Origin: Methanosarcina sp.
GTDB lineage: Archaea > Halobacteriota > Methanosarcinia > Methanosarcinales > Methanosarcinaceae
Length of the DNA stretch: 12,576 bases
Assembly: GCA_024280975.1 (NCBI GenBank)
Contig: JAMXLQ010000061.1
Span: 1-12,576 of the forward strand
Reading direction: 5' to 3'
Both the position numbers and the translations under genes were made by a program. Shown piece by piece: positions 1 through 7,184 of the stretch (position 1 is the stretch's first letter; each line of letters starts with the position of its first letter). The notes below the pieces were generated by a model, which was not told the DNA's origin, did not search any database, and saw only the letters and a program-made list of their open reading frames with translations.

Positions 1-74
1 GTTTCTGCCTGCATGCAATTTGTTAACATCGTTAACATTATAAGTTTGTAAATCTAATTAATTGTAAGATATGA

Positions 75-229
75 ACCGAAGTTCCATATAGAGAAAATAT
101 ACAGACCGATAACATTGAATTTGAAAAACGCACAAACTTTCCAGCCGTTGCAGGTTCAAATGCTATTCTCAAAGATATTAAGCTCGATGCCGTTAAACAG
201 GAACTTGAAGAAATAAGGGAAGCTAGTTA
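75..229 (+). pseudogene. unidentified C-terminal gene remnant
   Basis: An open frame of 51 codons runs from just after an in-frame TGA (72-74) to a TAA at 227-229, with no ATG or other convincing start. It reads like the end of a soluble protein: a segment containing RTNFPAVAGSNAILKDI is followed by a charged helix ending in KQELEEIREAS. I do not recognise the family. It lies 47 bp upstream of a polysaccharide flippase on the same strand, so it may be the tail of a sugar-nucleotide or surface-polysaccharide gene, but that is inference from position only. It could also be a chance open frame. Confidence 0.35.
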
Positions 230-276
230 AAATAAACCTTGCAAGTAAGATGGGGAACTAAAATTATGGGCACTTA

Positions 277-1782
277 ATGGAGGTACCGGATGTGGATGAG
301 ACGACAGTAAATGCAGCAAAGAAACTATTTGATAGCAAGAAGAAAAGCTTTGCTTCCGATGTGCTAACACTTACAGGCGGAACAACCTTTGCTCAAATTC
401 TTACTATTCTATCAGTTCCTGTTTTGACCCGCTTATACCAGCCTGAAAATTTTGGGGTATGGGCTCTATATAGTTCTATTATCAGCATCATCAGCGTTAT
501 AGTATGCATGCGATATGAGTACTCCATCATGTTGCCTGAATTGGATGAAGATGCCATAAATCTCTTAGGAGTGAGTTTCCTTGCAATAGGAATTGTAACC
601 ATTTTAACCCTGGCAATAATATGGTTCTTTAAAGAGCTTATAATTAACATTTTGAATTCTCCTCAGATAGAAAATTACCTCTGGCTTGTACCCCCATTTG
701 TTCTCGTAAATGGAATATTTCTTGCCTTGAATAGTTGGAATTCAAGGACTAAACTTTTCAGGAGATTGTCCTTTTCAAGAATCTCGAATTCTGTTTCAAC
801 TACTGCAGTACAGATAATTGTAGGAGTCTTTGAAAAAAAGACCCCGTACGGCTTAATAATCGGCAGTCTTACTGGCCAGTTTGTTGCAACATTTATACTT
901 GCAGGGCAGATTTGGAGAGATGATAGAAACCTAATCAGAAAAAGCCTTAACTGGAAGAAAATGTATGAAGGAGTTAAAAGGTACAGTAAATTTCCACTTG
1001 TAGACTCATTTTCTGCCCTTATGAATTCGATCTCCTGGCAACTTCCAGCTTTCCTTCTTGCAGCCTTTTTTTCTCCTGCAATCGTCGGTTTTTATTCACT
1101 TGGATTTCGACTTCTTCAGATGCCAATGAGTTTAATTGGCAGTTCGATTTCACAGGTATTTTTCCAGAGGGCATCAAGAGCCTCATCTAGGGGAACTCTC
1201 TCTGAACTTGTAGAAAATGTGTTTAAAGTTCTTGTAATAATAGGTATGTTTCCGATATTAGTCCTTACAATTGTAGGAAGTGATGTTTTTACTGTGATTT
1301 TCGGAAAAGCCTGGGCAGAAGCAGGGGTTTATACCCAAATCCTTGGGTTTTGGGCTTTTGTCTGGTTTATCTCATCTCCACTAACCGGAATATATCTTGT
1401 AGTTGAAGAGTATGATTTTGGTTTCCGTTACAATTTTTTCAACCTAGCTACACGTTTCCTTTCACTTATTATCGGCGGTCTGCTCGGAAGCGCACGTACA
1501 GCACTTATTCTTTTTTCAATATCAGGAATTGTGATATACGGCTACCTTTGTCTGAAGATGATGTCTTATTCCGGAGTAGAGATTTCAAAAGCCCTAAAAA
1601 TCGTATTCTCAAATTTTATTCTTTTTGTCCCTGCAGGAATGATCCTGATTGCCCTGAAAATTGCGGAAATAAATCAGATATTGCTTGTTGTCTTTTCCGG
1701 CATGATTATCGGCATTTATTACCTGTATATTTTGAAAACCGACACAAGTATGAAAAAAATATTGAAAGAACTTCGAGCCTGA
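277..1782 (+). CDS. Wzx-type polysaccharide/oligosaccharide flippase (MOP superfamily)
   Basis: This 501-residue integral membrane protein probably flips lipid-linked oligosaccharides across the membrane for surface polysaccharide or glycan assembly. The family signature is near the N-terminus (about residues 30-90): LTLTGGTTFAQILTILSVPV, then TRLYQPENFGVWALYSS and a RYEYSIMLPE segment, as in archaeal and bacterial Wzx/RfbX homologues. About a dozen hydrophobic segments fill the rest, and the length is normal for the family. Start choice is ambiguous. The ATG at 277 has only a weak GGG upstream, and the sequence GGAGGT (279-284) inside the first codons is 7 nt before an in-frame GTG at 292, so translation may start at 292 and give 496 residues. 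The acyltransferase gene faces it across 523 bp. The donor glycan cannot be told from sequence. Confidence 0.9.
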   Translation: MEVPDVDETTVNAAKKLFDSKKKSFASDVLTLTGGTTFAQILTILSVPVLTRLYQPENFGVWALYSSIISIISVIVCMRYEYSIMLPELDEDAINLLGVSFLAIGIVTILTLAIIWFFKELIINILNSPQIENYLWLVPPFVLVNGIFLALNSWNSRTKLFRRLSFSRISNSVSTTAVQIIVGVFEKKTPYGLIIGSLTGQFVATFILAGQIWRDDRNLIRKSLNWKKMYEGVKRYSKFPLVDSFSALMNSISWQLPAFLLAAFFSPAIVGFYSLGFRLLQMPMSLIGSSISQVFFQRASRASSRGTLSELVENVFKVLVIIGMFPILVLTIVGSDVFTVIFGKAWAEAGVYTQILGFWAFVWFISSPLTGIYLVVEEYDFGFRYNFFNLATRFLSLIIGGLLGSARTALILFSISGIVIYGYLCLKMMSYSGVEISKALKIVFSNFILFVPAGMILIALKIAEINQILLVVFSGMIIGIYYLYILKTDTSMKKILKELRA

Positions 1783-1822
1783 TGAGCTGGCTCAAAAAAA
1801 TTAAAGTTGTGCTGGCACATTT

Positions 1823-1899
1823 CGCAGCAAGCAGCAACGTATTCAAATGAAATGAAAAAATATCTTTCTTGTTGCTAATCGTTGCGTTATCATTTTTTT
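1823..1899 (+). terminator. probable terminator of the flippase gene
   Basis: An imperfect stem is formed by 1823-1838 (CGCAGCAAGCAGCAAC) and 1871-1886 (GTTGCTAATCGTTGCG). It is followed by a run of seven T at 1893-1899. It sits 40-120 bp after the flippase stop codon. Archaeal termination depends chiefly on T-rich tracts, so the T run is the stronger part of the evidence. Confidence 0.4.
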
Positions 1900-2305
1900 G
1901 ATTTTCAAAACATATTAAAAATAATATATAAGTGAATTTACTTGGTATTTTAGAAGACCTGGACTTTTCCGGACTCCTGTCAAATCTTTATTTTGACATT
2001 CCATGTCTCGATTTTGATTGATTTTCATTTTCCTGAATATGCATTATAAATATGCATTTTTATTTTTTACTATTTCTCTTTAAACTGTGCTGAATTATTA
2101 TGATCTGCAAAATACAAGCTTCCTAAAAAGCGTGGAGTTTTATGCAAAAACAGTGTCCTGAAGACCTAGAGATGAAAGACTTTAATCAAAGGCATGAAGT
2201 CATAGATTCTATATCCTGCCCTTCATACTGCAGGTTAATAATCGGATTTTTAATAAATTTTGAACAAAATTTAATTTAAAGACTTTCTGAAATGTATTTT
2301 TATAC
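1900..2305. other. AT-rich convergent intergenic region
   Basis: No convincing gene lies here. The stretch holds a near-palindrome around TATGCATTATAAATATGCAT (2038-2057) followed by T-rich sequence (TTTTTATTTTTTAC, 2056-2069). Both could help end transcription arriving from either side. A 45-codon open frame (2142-2279, +) has an ATG and a nearby GGAG (2134-2137) and encodes a short peptide with SCPSYCRL, but nothing else supports it. The first copy of a 24-nt repeat overlaps its end. Confidence 0.4.
2215..2238 (+). repeat. 24-nt direct repeat, copy 1
   Basis: The sequence starts CCTGCCCTTCATACTG and matches copy 2 at 3601-3624 in 22 of 24 positions. Each copy carries a CCTGC/GCAGG inverted repeat with a 10-nt loop, so it can form a short hairpin. 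Copies 1 and 2 lie on either side of the acyltransferase gene. Confidence 0.6.
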
Positions 2306-3400
2306 TCAAAATCTTTGTATGAGCCTTTTTTTACCTAGTATAAAGGGAAAATAATTGTTGGTAACATAGATAACAGGCACTAAAAGGGTAAGGCTCAGCA
2401 CAGTTAAGCCCTGCGCAATCCCAGCACTGTAATGAATATATTCAGTCTCGACACCCAAAATGATAATTACAAGCTTTGTCAAGACATCTTTCAGAGGAAA
2501 GTGAAGTGCGAGTATTATCAGACTATTTCTCCCATAATACTCAAGCACCTTTGAGCTCACTATTCTTTTGGAAAGGTAGACAAAGGTAAATATTCCTGAA
2601 AAAGCCAACAGGTAAAACGAAAATAATTCTCCATATTTCAGAACGTTCATGTTAACTTTGTCATCTGTTGGAAACTTCAAAAGGTATCCCAGGTATAGCA
2701 GGCTCAAAAGAATAGCAATAGCAGGTAAATATTTCTCAACTTTAAAGAGCTTCTCTATAAACTCTGAATCTAACTTCAAGCTGAAACTTGTTCTTAATTC
2801 TGGTTCTGTAAGTCTTCTGAACAGATTTCCAGCTCCATAAAATACTATTGCAGCCAGAGCTACATCCACATTCCAGGGTATCCTAAAAGGTACATAAACC
2901 GAATAAAAGTACCCAATTACTCCGGTTATTATAAGCCAGAATACAAGTTTTTTTGGCTCTCTATAATATTTCCTTGCCAGTCCATAAAAGAGAAGTTCAG
3001 TTACAAAAAGACAGGTCAGGAACCATAGAGGTGGATTATAAGAAATAGCAGGACCGAACGCAACAAAAATGTGAGAAATTCTATGAATTATGCTGTTTTC
3101 AAAAAACTTAATACTTGGAATTCCTGGTGTGTACAATTCATCCAGCAAAAGATAAAAAATGCAAGTTATTACTGCAAAACAGAAATAAGGCACAATAAGG
3201 GATTTGAATCTTCCTTTCACAAAATTTGAAGCTGATTCTGCGTATTTACCAAAGTCAAATAGAAATCCTGAAATGAAAAAGAAGAGCGGCATATGAAATG
3301 AAAATATGTAAGTGTCAAGTGCTATTGGTAAACTATAGTGTGCAAGCACCACAAGTATAATTCCAATCCCTTTTAAAGTGTCAATCCAATGAAGTCTCAT
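2306..3400 (-). CDS. membrane acyltransferase (acyltransferase-3 family, O-acetylase type)
   Basis: The 364-residue protein belongs to the acyltransferase-3 family (PF01757), close in style to the fucose 4-O-acetylase group. These integral membrane enzymes move acyl groups, usually acetyl, onto sugars of exported polysaccharides. The N-terminal signature is clear: WIDTLKGIGIILVVLAHY with the conserved H21, then SFHMPLFFFISGFLF at about 34-48. About ten hydrophobic segments follow, including PPLWFLTCLFVTELLFYGL and a late SLIILALHFPLKDVLT segment. Length is normal and no break is seen. The ATG at 3398-3400 has a weak AGGTTA upstream. Its nearness to the flippase suggests it modifies the same surface glycan (inference). 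The gene is flanked by the 24-nt repeats. Confidence 0.88.
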   Translation of the reverse strand: MRLHWIDTLKGIGIILVVLAHYSLPIALDTYIFSFHMPLFFFISGFLFDFGKYAESASNFVKGRFKSLIVPYFCFAVITCIFYLLLDELYTPGIPSIKFFENSIIHRISHIFVAFGPAISYNPPLWFLTCLFVTELLFYGLARKYYREPKKLVFWLIITGVIGYFYSVYVPFRIPWNVDVALAAIVFYGAGNLFRRLTEPELRTSFSLKLDSEFIEKLFKVEKYLPAIAILLSLLYLGYLLKFPTDDKVNMNVLKYGELFSFYLLAFSGIFTFVYLSKRIVSSKVLEYYGRNSLIILALHFPLKDVLTKLVIIILGVETEYIHYSAGIAQGLTVLSLTLLVPVIYVTNNYFPFILGKKRLIQRF

Positions 3401-3423
3401 GTTAACCTAAAAGATTAACAGCG

Positions 3424-3436
3424 TTAAATAATAAAA
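3424..3436 (-). promoter_or_regulatory. possible TATA box of the acyltransferase gene
   Basis: Read on the minus strand the sequence is TTTATTATTTAAC, about 30 nt before the ATG at 3400. This would give a very short leader, consistent with the weak Shine-Dalgarno sequence. It is a single AT-rich element without other support. Confidence 0.3.
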
Positions 3437-3600
3437 ACGTTGGCTCAACTTTTTAACAATGTGACTTTTGGGGGAAAGCTAACCCCATGTATAATATTTT
3501 TGATTTTATGGGGCAGGCTGTCTATATGTTGCTGTTATGAATACGATTTATGAACACGATATTAGTAATTTTCTTATAAAACTATTATTGGATTATCTTG

Positions 3601-3624
3601 CCTGCCCTTCATATTGCAGGCTAA
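3601..3624 (+). repeat. 24-nt direct repeat, copy 2
   Basis: This copy differs from copy 1 (2215-2238) at two positions, T for C within the loop and C for T near the end. The CCTGC/GCAGG stem is intact in both. It lies between the acyltransferase promoter side and the terminator of the YnfA pair. Confidence 0.6.
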
Positions 3625-3644
3625 GCATTAAGTACCTCAAAGAA

Positions 3645-3700
3645 TAAGAAAAATAAAAAGCCTTGGTGGAAATTCTGGTAAAAACTTTATAAGGCTTTTA
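3645..3700 (-). terminator. probable terminator of the YnfA-like gene pair
   Basis: A perfect 9-bp stem pairs 3656-3664 (AAAAGCCTT) with 3691-3699 (AAGGCTTTT). On the minus strand the stem runs into CTTTTTATTTTT, a T-rich tract. It lies about 70-110 bp beyond the stop codon at 3770, in the right place to end transcription of the two-gene unit. Confidence 0.5.
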
Positions 3701-3769
3701 AATTGGAATTTTTGCTCATAATAAGGAGACACAACCAATATATTTCTGAAAACTAAAATATACGAATAA

Positions 3770-4099
3770 TTAACGTGGAATATAAAACATAATAAAAACC
3801 CCTACAAGAGCAATTAGTGCACCTATAATTTCATACTTATCGGGAGTCTTCTTATCTACAAGTGTTCCCCATACAAGAGAGGAAACAATAAAAATTCCTC
3901 CGTATGCAGCATAGACTCTTCCAAAATGAGCATGCTGAAAAGTTGGAACAATTCCATAAACAGCCAACGTCAATCCGCCCAGAAGCCCGAATAACGCTCC
4001 TTTATTTTCTCTTAACCACAACCAGACCAGATAGCCACCTCCGATTTCAAAAAGAGCAGCAAGGAAAAACAGGGCAAGAGAAAATACTGCATCGATCAT
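3770..4099 (-). CDS. YnfA/UPF0060-family small membrane protein (second of pair)
   Basis: A 109-residue, four-helix membrane protein of the YnfA/UPF0060 family (PF02694), which is related to small multidrug resistance (SMR) transporters. Family marks are FEIGGGYLVWLWLRE (E18 is in the place of the key SMR glutamate), GRVYAAYGGIF in the middle, and DKYEIIGALIALVGV near the end. Its ATG overlaps the stop of the preceding paralogue by 4 nt (ATGA), with AGGAG about 8 nt upstream, so the two are translationally coupled. Lys/Arg lie mainly in loops 1 and 3 (five, against two in the N-terminus, loop 2 and C-terminus), predicting both ends outside. A role as half of a heterodimeric exporter is inferred; the substrate is unknown. 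Confidence 0.88.
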   Translation of the reverse strand: MIDAVFSLALFFLAALFEIGGGYLVWLWLRENKGALFGLLGGLTLAVYGIVPTFQHAHFGRVYAAYGGIFIVSSLVWGTLVDKKTPDKYEIIGALIALVGVFIMFYIPR

Positions 4100-4476
4100 C
4101 TGAAATTCTCCTTTCTTGGCCAGTAATAGATAATTGAAACTCCAACTAGAATTACCAAGGCCCCTATCACATCATAAGCATCAGGAGGAATTTTATCAAA
4201 TATCCAGCCCCATAAAAGGGACATGACAACGAAGATGCCTCCATAGGTAGCATATATTCTGTGGAAGTAAGAAGGCTGGAAAGTTGGCACAACTCCATAT
4301 AAAAACAGAATTATTGTCCCGATAAACGCTAATGTGATATCTTCTCCTTCTCGTAACCATAACCAGAAAAGATATCCTCCGCCAATCTCAAAAATTCCTG
4401 CAAGAATAAAGAGTAAAATCGTATATACAAAACACTTTTTTCTAGACATACAGCTTGAATCAGTATTAATTTTCAT
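4096..4476 (-). CDS. YnfA/UPF0060-family small membrane protein (first of pair)
   Basis: A 126-residue paralogue of the next gene, with the same signatures: FEIGGGYLFWLWLRE (E30), HRIYATYGGIF and DAYDVIGALVILVGV. It has about a dozen extra N-terminal residues including RKK and a C-terminal tail WPRKENFR. The positive charges therefore cluster at the two ends (about eight in N-terminus, loop 2 and C-terminus, against two in loops 1 and 3). That predicts both ends in the cytoplasm, the reverse of its partner. No Shine-Dalgarno is seen before ATG 4476, and the TATA-like element is centred about 25 nt upstream, so the mRNA may be leaderless. An internal ATG (4449) also lacks a ribosome binding site. 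Its stop overlaps the partner's start. Confidence 0.87.
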   Translation of the reverse strand: MKINTDSSCMSRKKCFVYTILLFILAGIFEIGGGYLFWLWLREGEDITLAFIGTIILFLYGVVPTFQPSYFHRIYATYGGIFVVMSLLWGWIFDKIPPDAYDVIGALVILVGVSIIYYWPRKENFR

Positions 4477-4496
4477 ATAGTCAGGTACTGATTTTG

Positions 4497-4506
4497 ATAT
4501 ATATAA
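4497..4506 (-). promoter_or_regulatory. TATA box for the YnfA-like pair
   Basis: On the minus strand this reads as an alternating TA stretch (TTATATATAT), centred about 25 nt before ATG 4476. Archaeal transcription usually starts 22-27 nt from the TATA centre, so the start site would fall at or next to the start codon. Confidence 0.45.
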
Positions 4507-5066
4507 TTAATTTCATATTCTACGTTTTTTATTCTTCATTTACTAGAGTACTTTTTCTATTATTTCTAGGTAGAGTGCCAAAATATAGTAGACTATGAAG
4601 AATGAGAGAAGACCAGAAAAACATTGATATATAACCAGGTGTCGTCTGAAAAAACATTGATGACTGATGTATTATTTTCGAATGCTATGGTAATACACGC
4701 CACTAACTTTAAAAAATTATTTGAATTAAAAATATTTTCTTCAGCAAAAACCGAAAATCAATATATTACCATAATTTCCATCAGTTTTTACTGTTTTTTG
4801 TACTTTTATTGCCTCTTACAGGCATTATCTGCGAGTTGTTAGCATAAATCCACTTAGAAACTGTTCGTTTTTTGATTATAGAGCTTCTAGTGCGGTCACA
4901 TTCGTAGTACTTTCCATAACAAGCCGAAACCGAATCTATGGAAAGAACTACGGAATACTTCTGAGACCTCAGGATCAAAGCTGCAAGAGAGGACAACAAC
5001 CTTTCCTGATAATGTTGCTATTTCTCTACTTTTTCAGGCTTGCTTCCTGAAGTTTTTGTACCTATC

Positions 5067-5113
5067 ATGGGGATTATAGCAAAGTTCTAGTGTTCTGTTG
5101 TTATAATCCCCAT
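5067..5113. repeat. long perfect hairpin (47-nt inverted repeat)
   Basis: ATGGGGATTATA (5067-5078) pairs perfectly with TATAATCCCCAT (5102-5113). The stem continues inward through a G-T wobble and then CAA/TTG (5080-5082 with 5098-5100), giving a 16-bp stem with a loop of about 15 nt. No T tract follows on either strand, so a simple terminator is unlikely. It may be a mobile-element relic or a structured RNA element. Confidence 0.6.
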
Positions 5114-5371
5114 AACATGTAAACAGAAATATTTCTGAGATCCTCCGTGACAGCAGCTACAAAGACTTTGATAAATCAGTAATTCTTGGAGAAATATATC
5201 ATCAATCGAAGATTTGGCAGAGTCTGAATTATGATTAATATTTAAATATTGTTCGCCAAAAAAAATTTTACATGGGAATATTATTTGTTCAGAACCAATT
5301 TTTCATATAATTTATTTTAAATAAGTTTGGGAATAGTTATAGATTGTAACCCCACAGAGAATAAAAGAACA

Positions 5372-5399
5372 GATCAAAACGAATGGATCAAAGCGAATG
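5372..5399 (+). repeat. tandem 14-nt repeat (two copies)
   Basis: GATCAAAACGAATG is followed directly by GATCAAAGCGAATG, a 13 of 14 match. A weaker related segment (GATGAATCAACACAAATG, about 5429-5446) follows. No function is evident. Confidence 0.5.
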
Positions 5400-5533
5400 G
5401 ATTTATAGACCACTAAGACAAAAAACGGATGAATCAACACAAATGGGCATCAGAAAAATGAAGCCTTGAATGCTTTTGACTCGGTGGCTGAGTTCGTTTT
5501 GGAAGACATCGACTTGCTTCAGCGCGGATATTG

Positions 5534-5563
5534 ATTATGTGCAATGGCTCATGGGCACATAAT
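5534..5563. repeat. 9-bp perfect hairpin
   Basis: ATTATGTGC (5534-5542) and GCACATAAT (5555-5563) form a perfect stem with a 12-nt loop. A further GAT/ATC can pair outside it if a small bulge is allowed. It lies about 85 bp upstream of the cydAB TATA box; its role is unknown. Confidence 0.45.
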
Positions 5564-5621
5564 ATCTATGGACCTTGTTCTTTCTATTATTGTTATGTAC
5601 AAAGTCTTTGTGTATTTGCAA

Positions 5622-5637
5622 ATTTACTATAGTAAAT
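5622..5637. promoter_or_regulatory. 16-bp perfect palindrome, candidate operator of cydAB
   Basis: ATTTACTATAGTAAAT is its own reverse complement. It is centred about 24 bp upstream of the centre of the TATA box at 5649-5658, where a dimeric regulator could contact the archaeal promoter. A second small inverted repeat, ACAAAG-T-CTTTGT (5599-5611), lies just upstream. AT-rich palindromes can arise by chance, so this rests on length and position. Confidence 0.4.
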
Positions 5638-5648
5638 ATAACTGTAAG

Positions 5649-5658
5649 TATAAATATA
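5649..5658 (+). promoter_or_regulatory. TATA box, candidate cydAB promoter
   Basis: TATAAATATA is a strong archaeal TATA sequence, the best in this intergenic region. A start about 25 nt downstream (around 5678) would give a leader of about 190 nt before the cydA GTG at 5868. That leader would include the hairpin at 5668-5713 and the whole 121-bp inverted-repeat element. Confidence 0.5.
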
Positions 5659-5667
5659 GTAGTCATT

Positions 5668-5713
5668 GGTGATCCTTACGATTCGGATCCTTTTCCTAGT
5701 CGTAATGATTGCC
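5668..5713 (+). promoter_or_regulatory. leader hairpin upstream of cydA
   Basis: 5668-5681 (GGTGATCCTTACGA) can pair with 5700-5713 (TCGTAATGATTGCC): 11 Watson-Crick pairs plus two G-U pairs out of 14, with an 18-nt loop. It begins near the predicted transcription start. It could be a 5' leader structure or part of an operator. Confidence 0.3.
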
Positions 5714-5722
5714 TAATATAAG

Positions 5723-5843
5723 TTAGGACTTACGCGGTTGAACTGAAAAATCAGTATGCTTCAGACCTTCAACTTTTTAAAACACGCATTTAGCTGCAAC
5801 GTCTAATGTGCTTGATTTTGTACTTCAAGTGCGTAAGTCCTAA
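5723..5843. mobile_element. 121-bp MITE-like element
   Basis: The stretch is bounded by perfect 13-bp inverted repeats, TTAGGACTTACGC (5723-5735) and GCGTAAGTCCTAA (5831-5843). If the repeats are taken as GGACTTACGC, a TA dinucleotide flanks each side, as expected for IS630/Tc1-mariner-type target duplication. No coding frame is present inside. Internal short stems (ACTGA/TCAGT and GTTGAA/TTCAAC within 5737-5773) would fold if transcribed. It ends 24 bp before the cydA start and so lies in the predicted 5' leader. The family assignment is tentative. Confidence 0.65.
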
Positions 5844-5867
5844 TAAGTAATAAAACGAGGGATATGA

Positions 5868-7184
5868 GTGGTTGAGTTGCTTTCATTAAGCCGGCTTCAG
5901 TTTGCCATAACAGTTGCATTCCACTTCCTATTCGTTCCACTTACACTAGGACTCGCACTGTTAGTGGCAGGCATGGAAACGGTATACTACAAAAACAAAG
6001 ATGAGACTTGGCGAAAGATGGCCGATTTCTGGGGTAGGGTATTCAAGATAAACTTTGCAATAGGGCTAGTATCAGGTCTTGCAATGACTTTCCAGTTCGG
6101 TACGAACTGGGGTGCCTATGCGGAATTCATGGGAGATGTTTTTGGACCACCTTTAGCGGTGGAAGCATTATTGGCTTTCTTCCTTGAAGGTACTTTCTTT
6201 GGCGCATGGATATTCTTGGACCGCAACCGTCAGAAACTAAAGGCATTTTCCATATGGATGGTCGCTTTGGGTACTAACATATCTTCATTATGGATTATCA
6301 TCGCTAACGGTTTTATGCAGCGTCCAGTGGGCTACGAAATGGCTGCTGATGGAAGCAAGGTGGTTATGACAGATTTCTTTGCTCTGCTTACAAACAGCTA
6401 TGTATGGTACATGCTGGTACATACTTTGCTTTCAGCTTACCTGTTGACTGCATTCCTTATCATGGGAATTTGTGCATATCATTTCCTTAAAAGGAACAAC
6501 AATGAAGTGTTCAAGAAATCTTTCAGCATAGCAGTTACCATAGCACTCGCTACTGCAGTCCTGCTTCCAGTTCTTGGTCACGGTTATGCACAATATGTTA
6601 CTGAGGTTCAGCCTGCTAAAGGAGCTGCAATGGATGCGATATGGGAAACAGGCTCCCGAGTGCCCATGTATCTGATACAGGTACCTGATTCAAGCACTGG
6701 TTCCAATAGTGTCCAGTTGCTGGGAATTCCAGGTCTTGCAAGTTTCCTTTATACAGGAAGTTTCAGCGGAACGATAACAGGACTTAATCAGCTACCGCAG
6801 GGTGAATTACCACCTGTAGAATTGGTATTCTGGAGCTTCAGGCTGATGACAATTCTGGGATCCCTGTTCGTCATAGAGGCTCTTGTAGGCTCATATCTTC
6901 AAAAGTCAGGCAAGCTGTACACGTCGGATAAGTATCTGAAGCTACTGATTTGGTCGATTCCACTCCCATTCATAGCCATTATTGCTGGCTGGAATGTAAC
7001 TGAGATAGGAAGGCAGCCATGGCTGGTATATGGTCTCCTAAAAACAGCTAATGGTATATCATTGGTTCCCACATCAGATGTGTTGTTAAGTGTTGTCCTT
7101 ATCAGCGCATTCTATCTGATCCTGATGGTCTTTGAGCTATACCTCATAAAGAAAACCGTAGTCAATGCGACAGGAGTTGAGTGA
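5868..7184 (+). CDS. cydA: cytochrome bd oxidase subunit I (CydA)
   Basis: Subunit I of a cytochrome bd-type terminal oxidase, a membrane complex that oxidises a reduced lipid electron carrier and reduces O2 to water. All key residues seen line up with E. coli CydA: H19 (heme b595), E99 and E107, H185 (E. coli H186) and M327 in FWSFRLM (heme b558 ligands), and E379/R382 in GWNVTEIGRQPW. The Q-loop keeps K251 (E. coli K252), with D256 for E257. At 438 residues the protein is the short-Q-loop type. The GTG start at 5868 is preceded by GAGGG with suitable spacing; the ATG at 5864 is out of frame. Its stop overlaps the cydB start. In a methanogen without quinones the donor is presumably methanophenazine or another carrier (inference), and oxygen detoxification is the likely role. 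Confidence 0.95.
   Translation: MVELLSLSRLQFAITVAFHFLFVPLTLGLALLVAGMETVYYKNKDETWRKMADFWGRVFKINFAIGLVSGLAMTFQFGTNWGAYAEFMGDVFGPPLAVEALLAFFLEGTFFGAWIFLDRNRQKLKAFSIWMVALGTNISSLWIIIANGFMQRPVGYEMAADGSKVVMTDFFALLTNSYVWYMLVHTLLSAYLLTAFLIMGICAYHFLKRNNNEVFKKSFSIAVTIALATAVLLPVLGHGYAQYVTEVQPAKGAAMDAIWETGSRVPMYLIQVPDSSTGSNSVQLLGIPGLASFLYTGSFSGTITGLNQLPQGELPPVELVFWSFRLMTILGSLFVIEALVGSYLQKSGKLYTSDKYLKLLIWSIPLPFIAIIAGWNVTEIGRQPWLVYGLLKTANGISLVPTSDVLLSVVLISAFYLILMVFELYLIKKTVVNATGVE

Larger units (their letters stand above)
4507..5620. other. long region without a convincing gene; possible degraded sequence
   Basis: No intact gene is recognisable across about 1.1 kb. Open stretches of 30-70 codons occur on both strands (for example 4781-4999 minus; 5116-5238 plus, reading KDFDKSVILGEIYHQSKIWQ; 5433-5534 plus, reading NAFDSVAEFVLEDIDLLQRG). 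They lack supported starts and I cannot assign them, though the last two have protein-like composition and may be relics. Also present are a 9-bp inverted repeat ATTCTTCAT/ATGAAGAAT (4531-4539 and 4595-4603), the 47-nt hairpin at 5067-5113, a tandem 14-nt repeat at 5372-5399, and a hairpin at 5534-5563. Confidence 0.45.

Noticed and set aside
1775..1793. GAGCC/GGCTC inverted repeat overlapping the flippase stop as a terminator
   Set aside because: It is followed by A rather than T on the coding strand; the T run at 1893-1899 is a better candidate.
4624..4842. A 72-codon plus-strand frame with a hydrophobic C-terminus
   Set aside because: No ribosome binding site or recognisable family; the hydrophobic end is explained by T-rich sequence.
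4781..4999. A minus-strand frame possibly from a transposase
   Set aside because: It has a basic, DNA-binding-like composition, but I recognise no transposase motif and there is no complete insertion sequence around it.
5372..5446. Short tandem repeats as a possible CRISPR array
   Set aside because: Two abutting 14-nt units without unique spacers are not an array, and no cas genes are present.
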